DNA of 64,000 nucleotides from Flavobacteriaceae bacterium (GCA_028279515.1 JANQNQ010000011.1:62001-126000); one strand, 5' to 3'; counted from the first letter of the stretch, positions 15,738-24,268 are shown. Numbers and translations are program-made. Notes: generated by a model from the letters alone, not told the origin.

Positions 15738-15971
15738 TTAACCTTTCACATCAGCCATGGACGCGCCAAAATTGATGTGTAGCGTATTGCCGTTGGGGGT
15801 AACCAAAGCTGGAACCGATTGTACACCAGCCTGTTCGGCTTCAGAGATACGCGACCTTTCTTCGCCAATGTTTACGACTTCGACATTGTCAGCACCTACT
15901 AGCGCTATGATGTCATGTTCTGCACTTACACATACTGGACATCCTGCGTGATAAAAAATTGATTTACTCAT
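15738..15971 (-). CDS. Thioredoxin-like family protein
   Basis: 77 residues forming a minimal thioredoxin fold: strand KSIFYHAG, redox motif Cys11-Pro-Val-Cys14, EVVNIGEERSRISEAEQAGVQSVPALVTPNG with the cis-Pro (SVPALV). No signal peptide, so it is cytoplasmic. Likely a small thiol-disulfide reductase or glutaredoxin-like partner. First gene of the MarR-linked cluster. Its promoter carries copy 1 of the cluster palindrome between the -33 and -7 positions, so it is probably directly repressed. Confidence 0.82.
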   Translation of the reverse strand: MSKSIFYHAGCPVCVSAEHDIIALVGADNVEVVNIGEERSRISEAEQAGVQSVPALVTPNGNTLHINFGASMADVKG

Positions 15972-15989
15972 TTGTTGTGATTTAAGTTA

Positions 15990-16030
15990 TTGCAATATTG
16001 CAATGCAAATATAGTAAGGAATCCTAACTA
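15990..16030 (-). promoter_or_regulatory. Promoter with embedded MarR operator, plus TTGCAATATTGCAA palindrome
   Basis: On the minus strand the -7 box TATATTTG (16006-16013) follows immediately after the palindrome copy at 16012-16030 (arms TAGTAAGGA and TCCTAACTA, one mismatch). A regulator bound there would cover the core promoter. Downstream of the -7 box is a perfect 14-bp palindrome TTGCAATATTGCAA (15990-16003), inside the leader and about 20 bases before the ATG, which may be a second binding site. Confidence 0.62.
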
Positions 16031-16086
16031 AAAAAATATTTTCACTTTTTTTTACGATTTTGGCGTAATAAAGGAGGAAGGGTTAC

Positions 16087-16662
16087 TTAAAAGTCATACC
16101 CGAAAAACTCAATGTCCTTACTGCACTTTTCAGCTACGAGTTGTTGACTTCTTTTTGTGTAGTAGTTTTGGTAGTTTTTCATCGAGGATCCATTGACTGC
16201 AGGAATGGTATCAACCGATAGGCCTAGCCGTTTTGTTAGACGTAGCACTTCGGACTCATAATTTTCATACCGAAAGATATCAGTTGTTTTCAGACCACCA
16301 TTTTCATCGGTGAAATAGTCCAGCGAATTGTAATAAAATGTGTTGGTATTAAAATCAGCAGCAGCGTCTGCTGCAAGAAACTCCTCGAACCGCAGTCTTT
16401 CTTCTGTTATGTCTTTTGGGTCATTTTGATGAATCAACGCATACCATGACAGCAAACGCGCCCATGGATTTCTGGTGAACCCGAAAATAAAGTAATGTGG
16501 ATATGCATCAAGTTTCCGAATATCAGGATTACGAATATTTCCATGTTCTGAGATGATTTCTACATCTCGGCCTAGAGCTGATTTTAAAAGGGTATTCAAT
16601 GAGGTACCTCCTGTGCGATGTACATGGATAAAAACAAACCCGGCGCTGTGTGATAACGTCAT
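16087..16662 (-). CDS. Sulfotransferase family protein
   Basis: 191 residues. The PAPS-binding elements are present: the 5'-phosphosulfate loop HVHRTGGTSL (residues 13-22) and the 3'-phosphate motif FGFTRNPWARLLSWY with Arg-Asn-Pro-Trp, as in Sulfotransfer_2 and heparan-type enzymes. It would transfer sulfate from PAPS to a hydroxyl, probably of a carbohydrate. The protein is short and lacks obvious membrane segments. The acceptor is unknown. It lies 7 bases downstream of the secreted protein gene at 16670. Confidence 0.83.
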   Translation of the reverse strand: MTLSHSAGFVFIHVHRTGGTSLNTLLKSALGRDVEIISEHGNIRNPDIRKLDAYPHYFIFGFTRNPWARLLSWYALIHQNDPKDITEERLRFEEFLAADAAADFNTNTFYYNSLDYFTDENGGLKTTDIFRYENYESEVLRLTKRLGLSVDTIPAVNGSSMKNYQNYYTKRSQQLVAEKCSKDIEFFGYDF

Positions 16663-16669
16663 GATTGCA

Positions 16670-17302
16670 CTATTCTGTGGTGAGTTCTTTCTTTAAAGTT
16701 AGGATAGCGTATTCGGCAACTTTGTCCTTGTTGAGTTTTAGTTTAACTCCATTGTTAGCCACCGTCATACCTTCTACACTCATGAAATCTACGTCGTCAT
16801 TCAATTCTGGGTGAATAAAGAAGATCTCTCCCGATTTCGGAGTCAATTTGATTTTCTCGACTTCATAATTTTGTTTACAGCTGTAAACGTGCTCTCCACC
16901 TACCTTTATCTTGTGCAAATAATACGAACCCGCCTTAATTTTTATCAGCTTTTCACCATTGTGGTGTACTTTAGCCCCTGGACTCTTGGTGCTAAATAGA
17001 TACACATGGGCAAACCCAGGTGCAGGCTTTTCGATAGTTCTGTTTGTCGGCTTTTCCAAAACACTCGGATCACTCATATAAATGTCTTTTAGTGACATTA
17101 GGTTCACAGCGTAAGGCTGCGATTTTTTATAAAGACGGTAACGAACCCTTCCGTTTTTCACTTTAGTGATTTTGCAATTTAAACGAACTCCTTTTGTATC
17201 TATTATGTGATCGACCTCATAGTCTTTGGCAGTATTTTGAGCGCTCGACTCCATTGCAAAGCCAATTGTCAGAAGGAAGGAAAGTAGGATTGTTTTTTTC
17301 AT
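16670..17302 (-). CDS. Secreted protein of unknown function
   Basis: 210 residues with a signal peptide (cleaved after MESSAQ, about residue 22). The first mature part (DYEVDHIIDTKGVRLNCKITKVKNGRVRYRLYKKSQPYAVNLMSLKDI) looks like a small beta domain common in Bacteroidota periplasmic proteins. The second (FAHVYLFSTKSPGAKVHHNGEKLIKIKAGSYYLHKIKVGGEHVYSC) resembles DUF2846. No function is known for these. It is transcribed with the sulfotransferase. Confidence 0.65.
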   Translation of the reverse strand: MKKTILLSFLLTIGFAMESSAQNTAKDYEVDHIIDTKGVRLNCKITKVKNGRVRYRLYKKSQPYAVNLMSLKDIYMSDPSVLEKPTNRTIEKPAPGFAHVYLFSTKSPGAKVHHNGEKLIKIKAGSYYLHKIKVGGEHVYSCKQNYEVEKIKLTPKSGEIFFIHPELNDDVDFMSVEGMTVANNGVKLKLNKDKVAEYAILTLKKELTTE

Positions 17303-17351
17303 GGTATTCGTACTGTATTTATAAGTTGAGTTTTATTTTTTCTGCGGAAAC

Positions 17352-18062
17352 TTACCGGTCATTGTTTATGTCTTCCGGCTTTTTTGGCGGTATTACTGGT
17401 TGAAAATTTTGCAAATTAAAACCATAGATCAGCGGAAGCCCCACGAATTTGGCTTTCAGCTCTTTGCGCTCCTGAATGTTCAACGCTCCGATACTTTTTC
17501 CGAAGAACTCCTTCGAACGATCTTCCATCAGTTTATCAATGCCTAAAAGCACCTGAACAAAGCTCTCTTCGATCTTGTCTTTGGATGATGCCGTATCCCA
17601 GGAAAATGAAAACAGCAACGCCGTGTGTTGTTTTTGTGAAATACGTTCTTTGGCAACTGCAACGATCTTATCGGCGATCTTGTCGTTACCATGAACTATG
17701 GCATCATCAATGATGATATTGTGTTGTGCATTAAGAACAACAGGCACCACATTGTGCGCTGTCGCATAACCCGAGCAGTTTTTATGGATGATTATTGGAA
17801 ATTCATAGGTGTGACCTGCGACGGTGAGTCGAGAGATTCGTGTGGGATCGTCGCAAAGACTAATGGTGGCCTGCGCTTCTATTTGTTTAACAAGTGCAGG
17901 TTCTTCAAGCGAGAAATCTAGGGTCACTAACTCTTTTTGTTCTTGGAAATGATTGAAGTCGGTAAATGATGGTTTTTGGTCTTTACAGCTAAGAAAGATG
18001 AAGGCTCCGACCAACAGAATCAGGACTTGATAAATTGAAACTTTATTTATATTCATGTTCAC
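17352..18062 (-). CDS. Lipoprotein of unknown function
   Basis: 236 residues. A hydrophobic N-terminus ends in a lipobox (GAFIFLSC, Cys about residue 26), so it is a predicted lipoprotein. The mature part has VVPVVLNAQHNIIIDDAIVHGNDKIADKIVAVAKERISQKQHTALLFSFSWDTASS, which is reminiscent of the periplasmic domain of ExbD/TolR-type proteins but without their membrane helix. A Pro-rich C-terminus follows (PVIPPKKPEDINNDR). Family not recognised with confidence. It begins 9 bases downstream of the YitT gene. Confidence 0.62.
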   Translation of the reverse strand: MNMNINKVSIYQVLILLVGAFIFLSCKDQKPSFTDFNHFQEQKELVTLDFSLEEPALVKQIEAQATISLCDDPTRISRLTVAGHTYEFPIIIHKNCSGYATAHNVVPVVLNAQHNIIIDDAIVHGNDKIADKIVAVAKERISQKQHTALLFSFSWDTASSKDKIEESFVQVLLGIDKLMEDRSKEFFGKSIGALNIQERKELKAKFVGLPLIYGFNLQNFQPVIPPKKPEDINNDR

Positions 18063-18071
18063 TTTTCGTTG

Positions 18072-18941
18072 TTATTCTTTTTTACTCAGATACCTTCTTA
18101 GTTTTCCGCCTTTTACATTGTTGACATCAAATTCGATAACAAAGGCTTCTTCGTCAATGTCTTCGATCATTCGATGAATGCGTCTGATATCTATTCGATT
18201 AATGATCAGGTGAATGATCTCGCTGGTTTCAGTCAAGCCTTTTTTGCCGAACCCTTTGACACCTTTGTACACCGTGGCGCCTTGTCCCAATTGGTCAAGA
18301 AAGGATCGTTGGAGCTCTTCACTTTGCTTAGACACGATCATAAGTCCGACGTAATTCTCAAATCCTTGCAATGTAAAGTCAATGGCTTTGGCCGTAACCA
18401 GGTAGGTCAAAATTGAATACATAGCGATCTCAGGAGACAGTACCAATGCTGTAATGGCGAAGAGTATGATGTTAAAAACCAGAATGACCGACCCAATTGA
18501 GAAACCATATTTTTCATGGATGTGTATTCCTACCAGTTCTGACCCATCCAATACTGAACCATTTCTGATGGCCAGGCCGATACCGGTACCTAAGAAGATG
18601 CCGCCAAAGGTGGCAATGATCAACTTGTCATTGGTGATGGGCGTAAAGTTCTCGAAATAGATCATCAGAGAGAGTCCGATGATTGAGAGCAGAGATTTGA
18701 ATAAGATTCTTTTGGTAATGCTAAAGTAACCAAGTATAAAAAACGGAATCGAAATGATGGGAAGGATCCATGAGATGTTCAGGTCAAACAGTTTACTCAA
18801 TAAGATGGCAATACCTGTAACACCCCCATCCAGAAAGCCATTGGGCAATAAGAATGCTTTAAGACCAATACTTGCCAAGAAAATACCAAACCCAATTTGA
18901 AGGATCTCTGATAAGGAATTTTTCAAGGTGTTTGTGCTCAT
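18072..18941 (-). CDS. YitT family membrane protein
   Basis: 289 residues. Five to six membrane helices (residues about 10-170) carry the DUF161 pattern: GFGIFLASIGLKAFLLPNGFLDGGVTGIAILLSKL, then GIFLGTGIGLAIRNGSVLDGSELVG. They are followed by a cytoplasmic DUF2179 domain (residues about 200-289) with GQGATVYKGVKGFGKKGLTETSEIIHLIINRIDIRRIHRMI. The transported substrate of the family is not known. It is the first gene of a pair with the lipoprotein at 17352. Confidence 0.87.
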   Translation of the reverse strand: MSTNTLKNSLSEILQIGFGIFLASIGLKAFLLPNGFLDGGVTGIAILLSKLFDLNISWILPIISIPFFILGYFSITKRILFKSLLSIIGLSLMIYFENFTPITNDKLIIATFGGIFLGTGIGLAIRNGSVLDGSELVGIHIHEKYGFSIGSVILVFNIILFAITALVLSPEIAMYSILTYLVTAKAIDFTLQGFENYVGLMIVSKQSEELQRSFLDQLGQGATVYKGVKGFGKKGLTETSEIIHLIINRIDIRRIHRMIEDIDEEAFVIEFDVNNVKGGKLRRYLSKKE

Positions 18942-19042
18942 GCGGCCTGGATATGATCGTTACTTTGGCGTTTCAATAAACATACGAAATTTTGGGCGAG
19001 GGGAGAAGCCTTTTCGCAAGAGTGTTTCGGTTTATTTCGCAT

Positions 19043-19627
19043 TTACTCCTCTACAATGTCAACACCGTATATGTTGTTTGTGTTTTCAGGATATAGTGCA
19101 CGCATGGTGGTGGAATAGTCTATCACGAACCGACTGACTTCTCCCAAACCTTCTGCATAGAAACGGAGGGTATCTTTTTTGGCGCTAATTATCAGCACAG
19201 GGCGAGAGTTCTCACTCGGTATTTCCCGCATCTTATTTCTATCTACAAACTCACTGAACTTCCAAACGGTATCTGATGCATGTACGTTCTTCTCATATAT
19301 TTTTTCCCAGTCTGCATCATTGCCTAAGGTGGTGTCCTTGAACATACTCTTTATGCAAATCGAATCGGACGCTTTGGTTATTTGAAGTCGCTCATACGCA
19401 TTATACATACACATCGAATGATTGAATGAAATGTTCAACGTGTCCAGCTCGGTCATTTGGTTTTTGAAATCTACCATATCAGTCTTAAGATCAAAAGCAG
19501 AAGCTTGTATTTCGGGCTCAGCTTCAACCTCGGGTTGAGGGCTTTCTTGGCAGGCACCAAAGAACAGCACTAAGCTAAGCAAGGCTAGCCCTTTTTGTAT
19601 TGACAATATTTGAGATGATTGAGCCAT
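19043..19627 (-). CDS. Lipoprotein of unknown function
   Basis: 194 residues. The N-terminal hydrophobic segment ends in a lipobox (LVLFFGAC, Cys about residue 26), followed by an acidic, Pro-rich tether (QESPQPEVEAEPEIQ). The mature domain has four Cys and alternating polar and hydrophobic strands (KDTLRFYAEGLGEVSRFVIDY). No family recognised. It starts 1 base after the stop of the FG-GAP protein, so they are one operon, and it may sit on the outer membrane with that protein. Confidence 0.65.
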   Translation of the reverse strand: MAQSSQILSIQKGLALLSLVLFFGACQESPQPEVEAEPEIQASAFDLKTDMVDFKNQMTELDTLNISFNHSMCMYNAYERLQITKASDSICIKSMFKDTTLGNDADWEKIYEKNVHASDTVWKFSEFVDRNKMREIPSENSRPVLIISAKKDTLRFYAEGLGEVSRFVIDYSTTMRALYPENTNNIYGVDIVEE

Positions 19628-19628
19628 G

Positions 19629-20735
19629 TTATTTATTTTTCGTCAAATAGTACAGGTTCCATTCGTCAGAATTGGATTCGATGATATCTATGAGTCCGTC
19701 GTTATTAAGGTCTCCCAATGTCACATTATATGTATCTGCTTTCATTTCCTTTGATAGAGGAAGCTGTGTGTAAGTGCCATTTTTATTCCCCATATAAACA
19801 TAGTTGGGCGCTTCAGCATTGCCTTCCGCAATATCCAAGAATCCATCGCTATTGATGTCAGCTACAGCAATGGAAGCCGTTGCGAGCTTTTCTCCGAATT
19901 CATGCCCTTTTTCAAAAGGCTCTTTTTTGCTTCCAAAATAGATGGCATTCTTTGCATTCAAATTTCCGACAAGTACATCCAAGTTTCCATCTTTATTAAA
20001 ATCAGCAATGGCTATGGATCGTGTAACATCATTTTCAGCCCCAAATTCCATGCCTTTCATAAACTGCGTTTGTCCATTATTGAGAAAGATCTGATTTTTC
20101 CGATTTCTTTCCGCAGTAATCAAATCCAAATGCCCATCTCCGTTTATATCAACTACTTCGACCTGCAGCGTTTGATCGGTATCGTTTCCGAAGAAAAGAA
20201 CGTTGTCAAAGTTTCCTTTTCCGTCGTTCAGGCAAATTTCATTAGGCGCTCGTCGATTGGCGAGAATCAGGTCTAGGTCGCCATCTTGGTCGACATCACT
20301 GACCGTTAAGTTTCGACTTGGTGTATTTTCGTTCCCGAACAGGGTTGGTTCTTTGAACTGTTGATTTTCAGCACCCCAGTGAATTTGATTGGGTGTGTTG
20401 TCATTGGCTACTGCGATGTCATGGTAGCCGTCTCCATTGAAATCTCCAACTCCAATGGCATAGCTGGCATCCAGCCATCTTCCGATGGGTTGCCCGGTCT
20501 TGAAAGCCCCTTTTCCGTTGTTGTAAAAGATATAGTTTTGTTCGGCCCAGTGTCTACCATTGGCTACAAGTGCGTCTAAGTCTCCGTCGTTGTCTATATC
20601 AAAAAGTGTAGTGCTGGCCGTTCTATTTTTCATCGTGCCGACAGAGAAGAATCCGTCGTAGTTGCGAAATTCGATTGATTGAGAGCATAGCATATCGAAA
20701 CATGCCAAAAAAAGCACCAAAGTTGTTCTTTTCAT
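19629..20735 (-). CDS. Secreted FG-GAP/VCBS repeat protein
   Basis: 368 residues with a short signal peptide. About seven repeats follow the pattern DVDQDGDLDLILANRR or DFNGDGYHDIAVAND, each with a Dx(D/N)xDG calcium loop, as in integrin-type beta-propellers (FG-GAP/VCBS). This predicts a calcium-stabilised seven-blade propeller outside the cell. No enzyme domain or C-terminal sorting signal is attached, so it probably serves in binding. A TAGCTTTG -7-like element lies at 20758-20765, 23 bases before the ATG, without a clear -33. Confidence 0.85.
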   Translation of the reverse strand: MKRTTLVLFLACFDMLCSQSIEFRNYDGFFSVGTMKNRTASTTLFDIDNDGDLDALVANGRHWAEQNYIFYNNGKGAFKTGQPIGRWLDASYAIGVGDFNGDGYHDIAVANDNTPNQIHWGAENQQFKEPTLFGNENTPSRNLTVSDVDQDGDLDLILANRRAPNEICLNDGKGNFDNVLFFGNDTDQTLQVEVVDINGDGHLDLITAERNRKNQIFLNNGQTQFMKGMEFGAENDVTRSIAIADFNKDGNLDVLVGNLNAKNAIYFGSKKEPFEKGHEFGEKLATASIAVADINSDGFLDIAEGNAEAPNYVYMGNKNGTYTQLPLSKEMKADTYNVTLGDLNNDGLIDIIESNSDEWNLYYLTKNK

Positions 20736-20833
20736 GTCAGGTGGTTGATTGTTGGATCAAAGCTAGGGCATTTTCTTCCTCTAAAATAGGACTAATGAGT
20801 CAAGCTAGCTTTTGACTGAGCGAAGCGACCTTC

Positions 20834-21400
20834 TTATTTGATTCGTTTGGTCATCATTCGGATCTGTCCCATATGATTGGCCTGGTGCTCCATAACGTGA
20901 TACCATGCCCAGTGGTTGTTCATGCTACTTCCACTTACCATGGCATCGAACCATATATCATCCTTTGTCTTTAGCAATCGCAAGGTTTCCTTTCTGACTT
21001 CGTCCCAGATATCAAGGTAATAGCTGATGGGCTTCCCTTTGATCTCATCTCGTGCTCTATCCCCGAGGTTTAACGGCATGTTCCACTGTTTGCGTTCTTC
21101 CCTACTGAATCCACGATTTTCAAAAGTATATACCTGATAGTACTTTTCGGTGGCCGCCAAATGAAAGATAAGCGCCCCAATGCGATTGGCATCCTCATCC
21201 ATCAGGAAATCGGTTTCGGCTGTTGATAGACCTTGTACGCTTCGTGTGACGCGTTCTTTCAGGTCCTCTAGCATAGAAACTGTCGCACCGATCTGCGGTG
21301 TATATCCTTTGGGTGACGAGATGATGTTTTGACCCTTGGCCGCAAGTGTACCAAGAAACATGATCACTGAAAATGCTAGGAGTTTGGCTGTCTGTATCAT
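20834..21400 (-). CDS. Secreted DinB family protein
   Basis: 188 residues. A signal peptide is present (TLAAKGQ, about residue 24), unusual because DinB proteins are mostly cytoplasmic. The four-helix DinB fold follows: TVSMLEDLKERVTRSVQGLS, IGALIFHLAATEKYYQVYTF with a His, and WAWYHVMEHQANHMGQIRMMTKRIK with the two metal-binding histidines in the last helices. It is therefore a periplasmic metal-binding DinB protein. The substrate is unknown. Monocistronic by spacing. Confidence 0.83.
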   Translation of the reverse strand: MIQTAKLLAFSVIMFLGTLAAKGQNIISSPKGYTPQIGATVSMLEDLKERVTRSVQGLSTAETDFLMDEDANRIGALIFHLAATEKYYQVYTFENRGFSREERKQWNMPLNLGDRARDEIKGKPISYYLDIWDEVRKETLRLLKTKDDIWFDAMVSGSSMNNHWAWYHVMEHQANHMGQIRMMTKRIK

Positions 21401-21489
21401 TTTGAGCGGTATTAGATACCTCTCAAGATAGAAAGACTTTTGCTCAAACAGTCATAAGCAAATCATAAAATATCGATGGGTCAGTACGT

Positions 21490-21843
21490 CTACTCAGTTT
21501 TACACGAACACAGCTTGAATATGTCTGAAGTTGAGGTCAATTTGTCGTCCACCTTGTTCAGTGTGTGGGTTTGATATCCATCAAAATATTTGATGACGAT
21601 TCGATCATCTACCACCTCATAGGTGCCTGCAACGTTCAGTTTGTTTCCTAAAGAGGGATTTCGTTCGACCAGGTCATTTGGAACAAGGTCTAGAAAGACG
21701 TTTCCGCCGTCCTTAAAATGAAGGGTCGCACCAAAGTCGCCATTCGCCATTTCACAAGCATATGTTGCACATAGGTTATCGGTGTCACTTTTACAAGAAG
21801 CGGCAACCATCATAATTAAGATCAGGAATGTGATTTTTTTCAT
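21490..21843 (-). CDS. Small lipoprotein
   Basis: 117 residues. The lipobox VAASC puts the lipid at Cys17. The mature part has Cys in the contexts LCATYACEM and LCSCK, and a beta-rich body (ATLHFKDGGNVFLDLVPND, AGTYEVVDDRIVIKYFDG) that resembles lipocalin-like or META-type small lipoproteins of Bacteroidota. No specific function. It is 33 bases downstream of the 21877 membrane protein. Confidence 0.68.
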   Translation of the reverse strand: MKKITFLILIMMVAASCKSDTDNLCATYACEMANGDFGATLHFKDGGNVFLDLVPNDLVERNPSLGNKLNVAGTYEVVDDRIVIKYFDGYQTHTLNKVDDKLTSTSDIFKLCSCKTE

Positions 21844-21876
21844 GTTGTTGTTGAATTAAGGTTGTTTTTGGTAATT

Positions 21877-22284
21877 CTATTTTTTTGAGGCCCATTTTCC
21901 GCCAATCCAAGCCATTGGGATATAAGCGAGTACTAGGTCGGTCACTGTGAACCAGGTTGGTGCAGGAATAAGGGTGCTGACCCAAATACCTCCAGCTAAG
22001 AACAGGACACCGATGGCCAAAGCAAATTTCATTTTATGGGAAGCGGCGATGAAGGCGGCAACCGCGGCACCTACCAAGGTACCCAACGCATGAGCCAAAA
22101 ACGGAAAGATAAAATGTTTGTTTTCTGCTGATTTCATTGCGTTGGCTACAGATTCGATGTCGTCGGGATTTAAACCCTCTAACGGAAATACGGTATGCCC
22201 AAGTTGAACGAGACCAATGTTGACCACACTGCCGACCACCCAACCGAGAATTATTGCTAAAATGTTTTTGAGAATGGGATTCAT
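21877..22284 (-). CDS. Four-helix membrane protein of unknown function
   Basis: 135 residues with four predicted membrane segments: ILAIILGWVVGSVVNIGLVQLG, FPFLAHALGTLVGAAVAAFIA, FALAIGVLFLAGGIWVS and FTVTDLVLAYIPMAWIGGKWA. A soluble loop (LEGLNPDDIESVANAMKSAEN) follows the first. The pattern is that of a family common in Flavobacteriia without assigned function. It lies between the TlpA-like gene and the 21490 lipoprotein on the same strand. Confidence 0.68.
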   Translation of the reverse strand: MNPILKNILAIILGWVVGSVVNIGLVQLGHTVFPLEGLNPDDIESVANAMKSAENKHFIFPFLAHALGTLVGAAVAAFIAASHKMKFALAIGVLFLAGGIWVSTLIPAPTWFTVTDLVLAYIPMAWIGGKWASKK

Positions 22285-22325
22285 AATTTGTTGGTTATTT
22301 GGTTGTACGATTCTAAGTTACATTT

Positions 22326-22982
22326 TTATTCTAAGTAAGATGCCAAGAGTTGAACAAGCTCATCGTAGGTCTTTCTTCCGAAAAATCGCTCTTGCACCTG
22401 TCCTTTGTCAATGATCACGGTTAGTGGCAAGAACTTCTCTGGATTGATCCATTCATTGTCCTTTTGAGCGCCGATGATCGATGGGGTTTCAATATTGGCT
22501 ACAAACGTTTTGATTTTTTCAGGTTCTTCATCGCTTACTGCTATGACTACTACTTCATCCTTAAAGTTGTTTTGTATTCTTTTAAGGTCTGGTAGTTCTT
22601 TCACACAGGGAGGACAGTAGGTTCCCCAAAAGTTAAGGATGACCAGCTTTTCACCGTATTTATCAATAGCTTCAATTTCATTGGTGGCGACATTTAAATA
22701 CGTAAAATCGACCATTTCTTTTCCTAGAGAATCATCAACAGTAGCCAATGAGCTGATCATGGGTTTAAGCGGAAAGTTTATCATATAGATCAAAGCTCCC
22801 AGGATTACCGTAGAGGCGGTTATCAATAAACGAGCGACTTTCTTTTTGTGTTTTCCAACGGAAGCTTTTGCGACTTTCGAATCGACAATGAAGGTAAGGA
22901 TGAACAAAGGAATAAGCACGTAATTACCGTAGTGGTAAAAAAAGTTGGCATATTCTGCAATAAGCTGAATGATCTTTTCCAT
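22326..22982 (-). CDS. Membrane-anchored TlpA-like thiol-disulfide oxidoreductase
   Basis: 218 residues. Two N-terminal membrane segments (about residues 20-34 and 52-70) precede a periplasmic thioredoxin domain of TlpA/ResA type. The active site is WGTYCPPC with Cys123 and Cys126, followed by KELPDLKRIQNNF and a cis-Pro in KFLPLTVIIDKGQ. Such proteins reduce periplasmic disulfides, often for cytochrome c maturation, but no cytochrome genes are near. The upstream region carries the AATG-phased repeat at 23017-23088. Confidence 0.85.
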   Translation of the reverse strand: MEKIIQLIAEYANFFYHYGNYVLIPLFILTFIVDSKVAKASVGKHKKKVARLLITASTVILGALIYMINFPLKPMISSLATVDDSLGKEMVDFTYLNVATNEIEAIDKYGEKLVILNFWGTYCPPCVKELPDLKRIQNNFKDEVVVIAVSDEEPEKIKTFVANIETPSIIGAQKDNEWINPEKFLPLTVIIDKGQVQERFFGRKTYDELVQLLASYLE

Positions 22983-23016
22983 TCTTGGTCTATAGGTGCA
23001 ATGCTGCTTTTGTCCT

Positions 23017-23088
23017 TATAAACTTACTTAATTTCAATGAATTAATGATATAATGCCTAAATGTGTTAATGTTTTTAATGTAACAATG
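23017..23088. repeat. TATAAAC block followed by seven AATG words in 8-bp phase
   Basis: After TATAAACTTACTT and AATTTC, the word AATG occurs at 23036, 23044, 23052, 23060, 23068, 23077 and 23085, spaced 8, 8, 8, 8, 9 and 8 bases, with variable bases between. The same start and phase recur at 55539-55593, where 28 of the first 32 bases are identical. The element lies upstream of the TlpA-like gene and accounts for most of this 203-base gap. Confidence 0.7.
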
Positions 23089-23185
23089 TAGCAATAAAGT
23101 GATGTATAAGTGACGTTACTTGAGTGATCCGAAACACCAAGTGCGAAGGGTTTTCGTTCGAAATAAGAGTATGCCTGACCGATAA

Positions 23186-24268
23186 TTACCACGGACCATT
23201 TTGCCCAATATACTTAACTCGTTTTTTATTTTTTTTGGCTGACGCGGAAGGGTCAAAACGGTAGAGGCCTGTGTGTCCGCCAAACCAAATTCTTCCTTTG
23301 TCATCTTCAAAGGTTGATTGTACGGCATTGCTTTCTAGCCCATCATCTGTATGAAAATTGGCGAAGGCATTGCCGTCGTATCGGTACATGCCATATCCTT
23401 CAACCGGAAACCAGATATTGCCAGAAGTGTCCTCATATAGATCCCAAGTTTCATTGCCCTTGACACCTTCCTCTTCGGTGATATGCGTAAAGGAAGCTCC
23501 ATCCCAGCGGCAAACGCCATTGTGATGCGTTGCGAACCAAATGTTTCCACCTTTATCTTCTAGAATACAGTTTACCATATTGTTACAGAGTCCGTCTTTT
23601 TCAGAGAGGTTGGTCAACGATTTTCCATCATAGATATAGGCACCGCCGTTGGTTGCAAACCACATTTTTCCTTGACGATCTTGCACGATGCAATGCACTA
23701 TTTTAGCGCTGGTAATACCGCGTGTTGGATCTGGAGTTCCTTCGGGGAGTTCAAAATAAGAAAAGGTCTCCCCGTCAAAACGATTAACACCTTGCAAGGT
23801 GCCAACCCAAAGAATTCCGTTGGTGTCGAAGGTGAGTGCCCAAATGTCCTTGTCTGCAAGCCCTTGTTTTTCGGTGTAGGTGGTAAAGTATGCTCCATCG
23901 TATTTGATGAGCCCCCAGTTGGTTCCAAACCAAACATTTCCAGACTTGTCTTCAACGATACCACGCACGGCTACCCCTACAAACCCCTGATCTGCTGAAA
24001 AGTATTCTAGGGTCTTTCCGTTGTAACGTGCCACTCCATCACCGTTAGTGCCTAGCCATAGATTTCCTTTAGAATCTTGAAATATTCTGCGAACAAAGGT
24101 GCTAATCCTTCCGTCCATATAAAAAACATCTGGATTGCCCTTGAGACCTTCTGATACTGAAGGTGGGTTCGTTACAGCCTTATTGCTCGTTGGTTTACTT
24201 TTGTTTTGCCCAGTACATGCAGCAATGCCTATAATCATACATAAAAAGCAGAGAAACTTTATCATCAT
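23186..24268 (-). CDS. Lipoprotein beta-propeller (two-component-regulator-type repeats)
   Basis: 360 residues from the ATG at 24268; a longer frame starting at 24313 would put 15 odd residues before the lipobox MIIGIAAC and is not preferred. Seven to eight repeats of the Reg_prop type follow, for example VEDKSGNVWFGTNWGLIKYDG and YEDTSGNIWFPVEGYGMYRYDG, predicting a beta-propeller. In hybrid two-component systems such propellers bind carbohydrates. Here no Y_Y_Y, kinase or DNA-binding domain follows, and it ends in a basic tail. Role unknown: perhaps a ligand-binding lipoprotein. Confidence 0.8.
   Translation of the reverse strand: MMIKFLCFLCMIIGIAACTGQNKSKPTSNKAVTNPPSVSEGLKGNPDVFYMDGRISTFVRRIFQDSKGNLWLGTNGDGVARYNGKTLEYFSADQGFVGVAVRGIVEDKSGNVWFGTNWGLIKYDGAYFTTYTEKQGLADKDIWALTFDTNGILWVGTLQGVNRFDGETFSYFELPEGTPDPTRGITSAKIVHCIVQDRQGKMWFATNGGAYIYDGKSLTNLSEKDGLCNNMVNCILEDKGGNIWFATHHNGVCRWDGASFTHITEEEGVKGNETWDLYEDTSGNIWFPVEGYGMYRYDGNAFANFHTDDGLESNAVQSTFEDDKGRIWFGGHTGLYRFDPSASAKKNKKRVKYIGQNGPW

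Noticed and set aside
23116-23328. Possible frameshifted extension of the beta-propeller lipoprotein at its 3' end
   Set aside because: The propeller repeats end naturally before the stop at 23186, and the alternative frame does not continue the repeat pattern.
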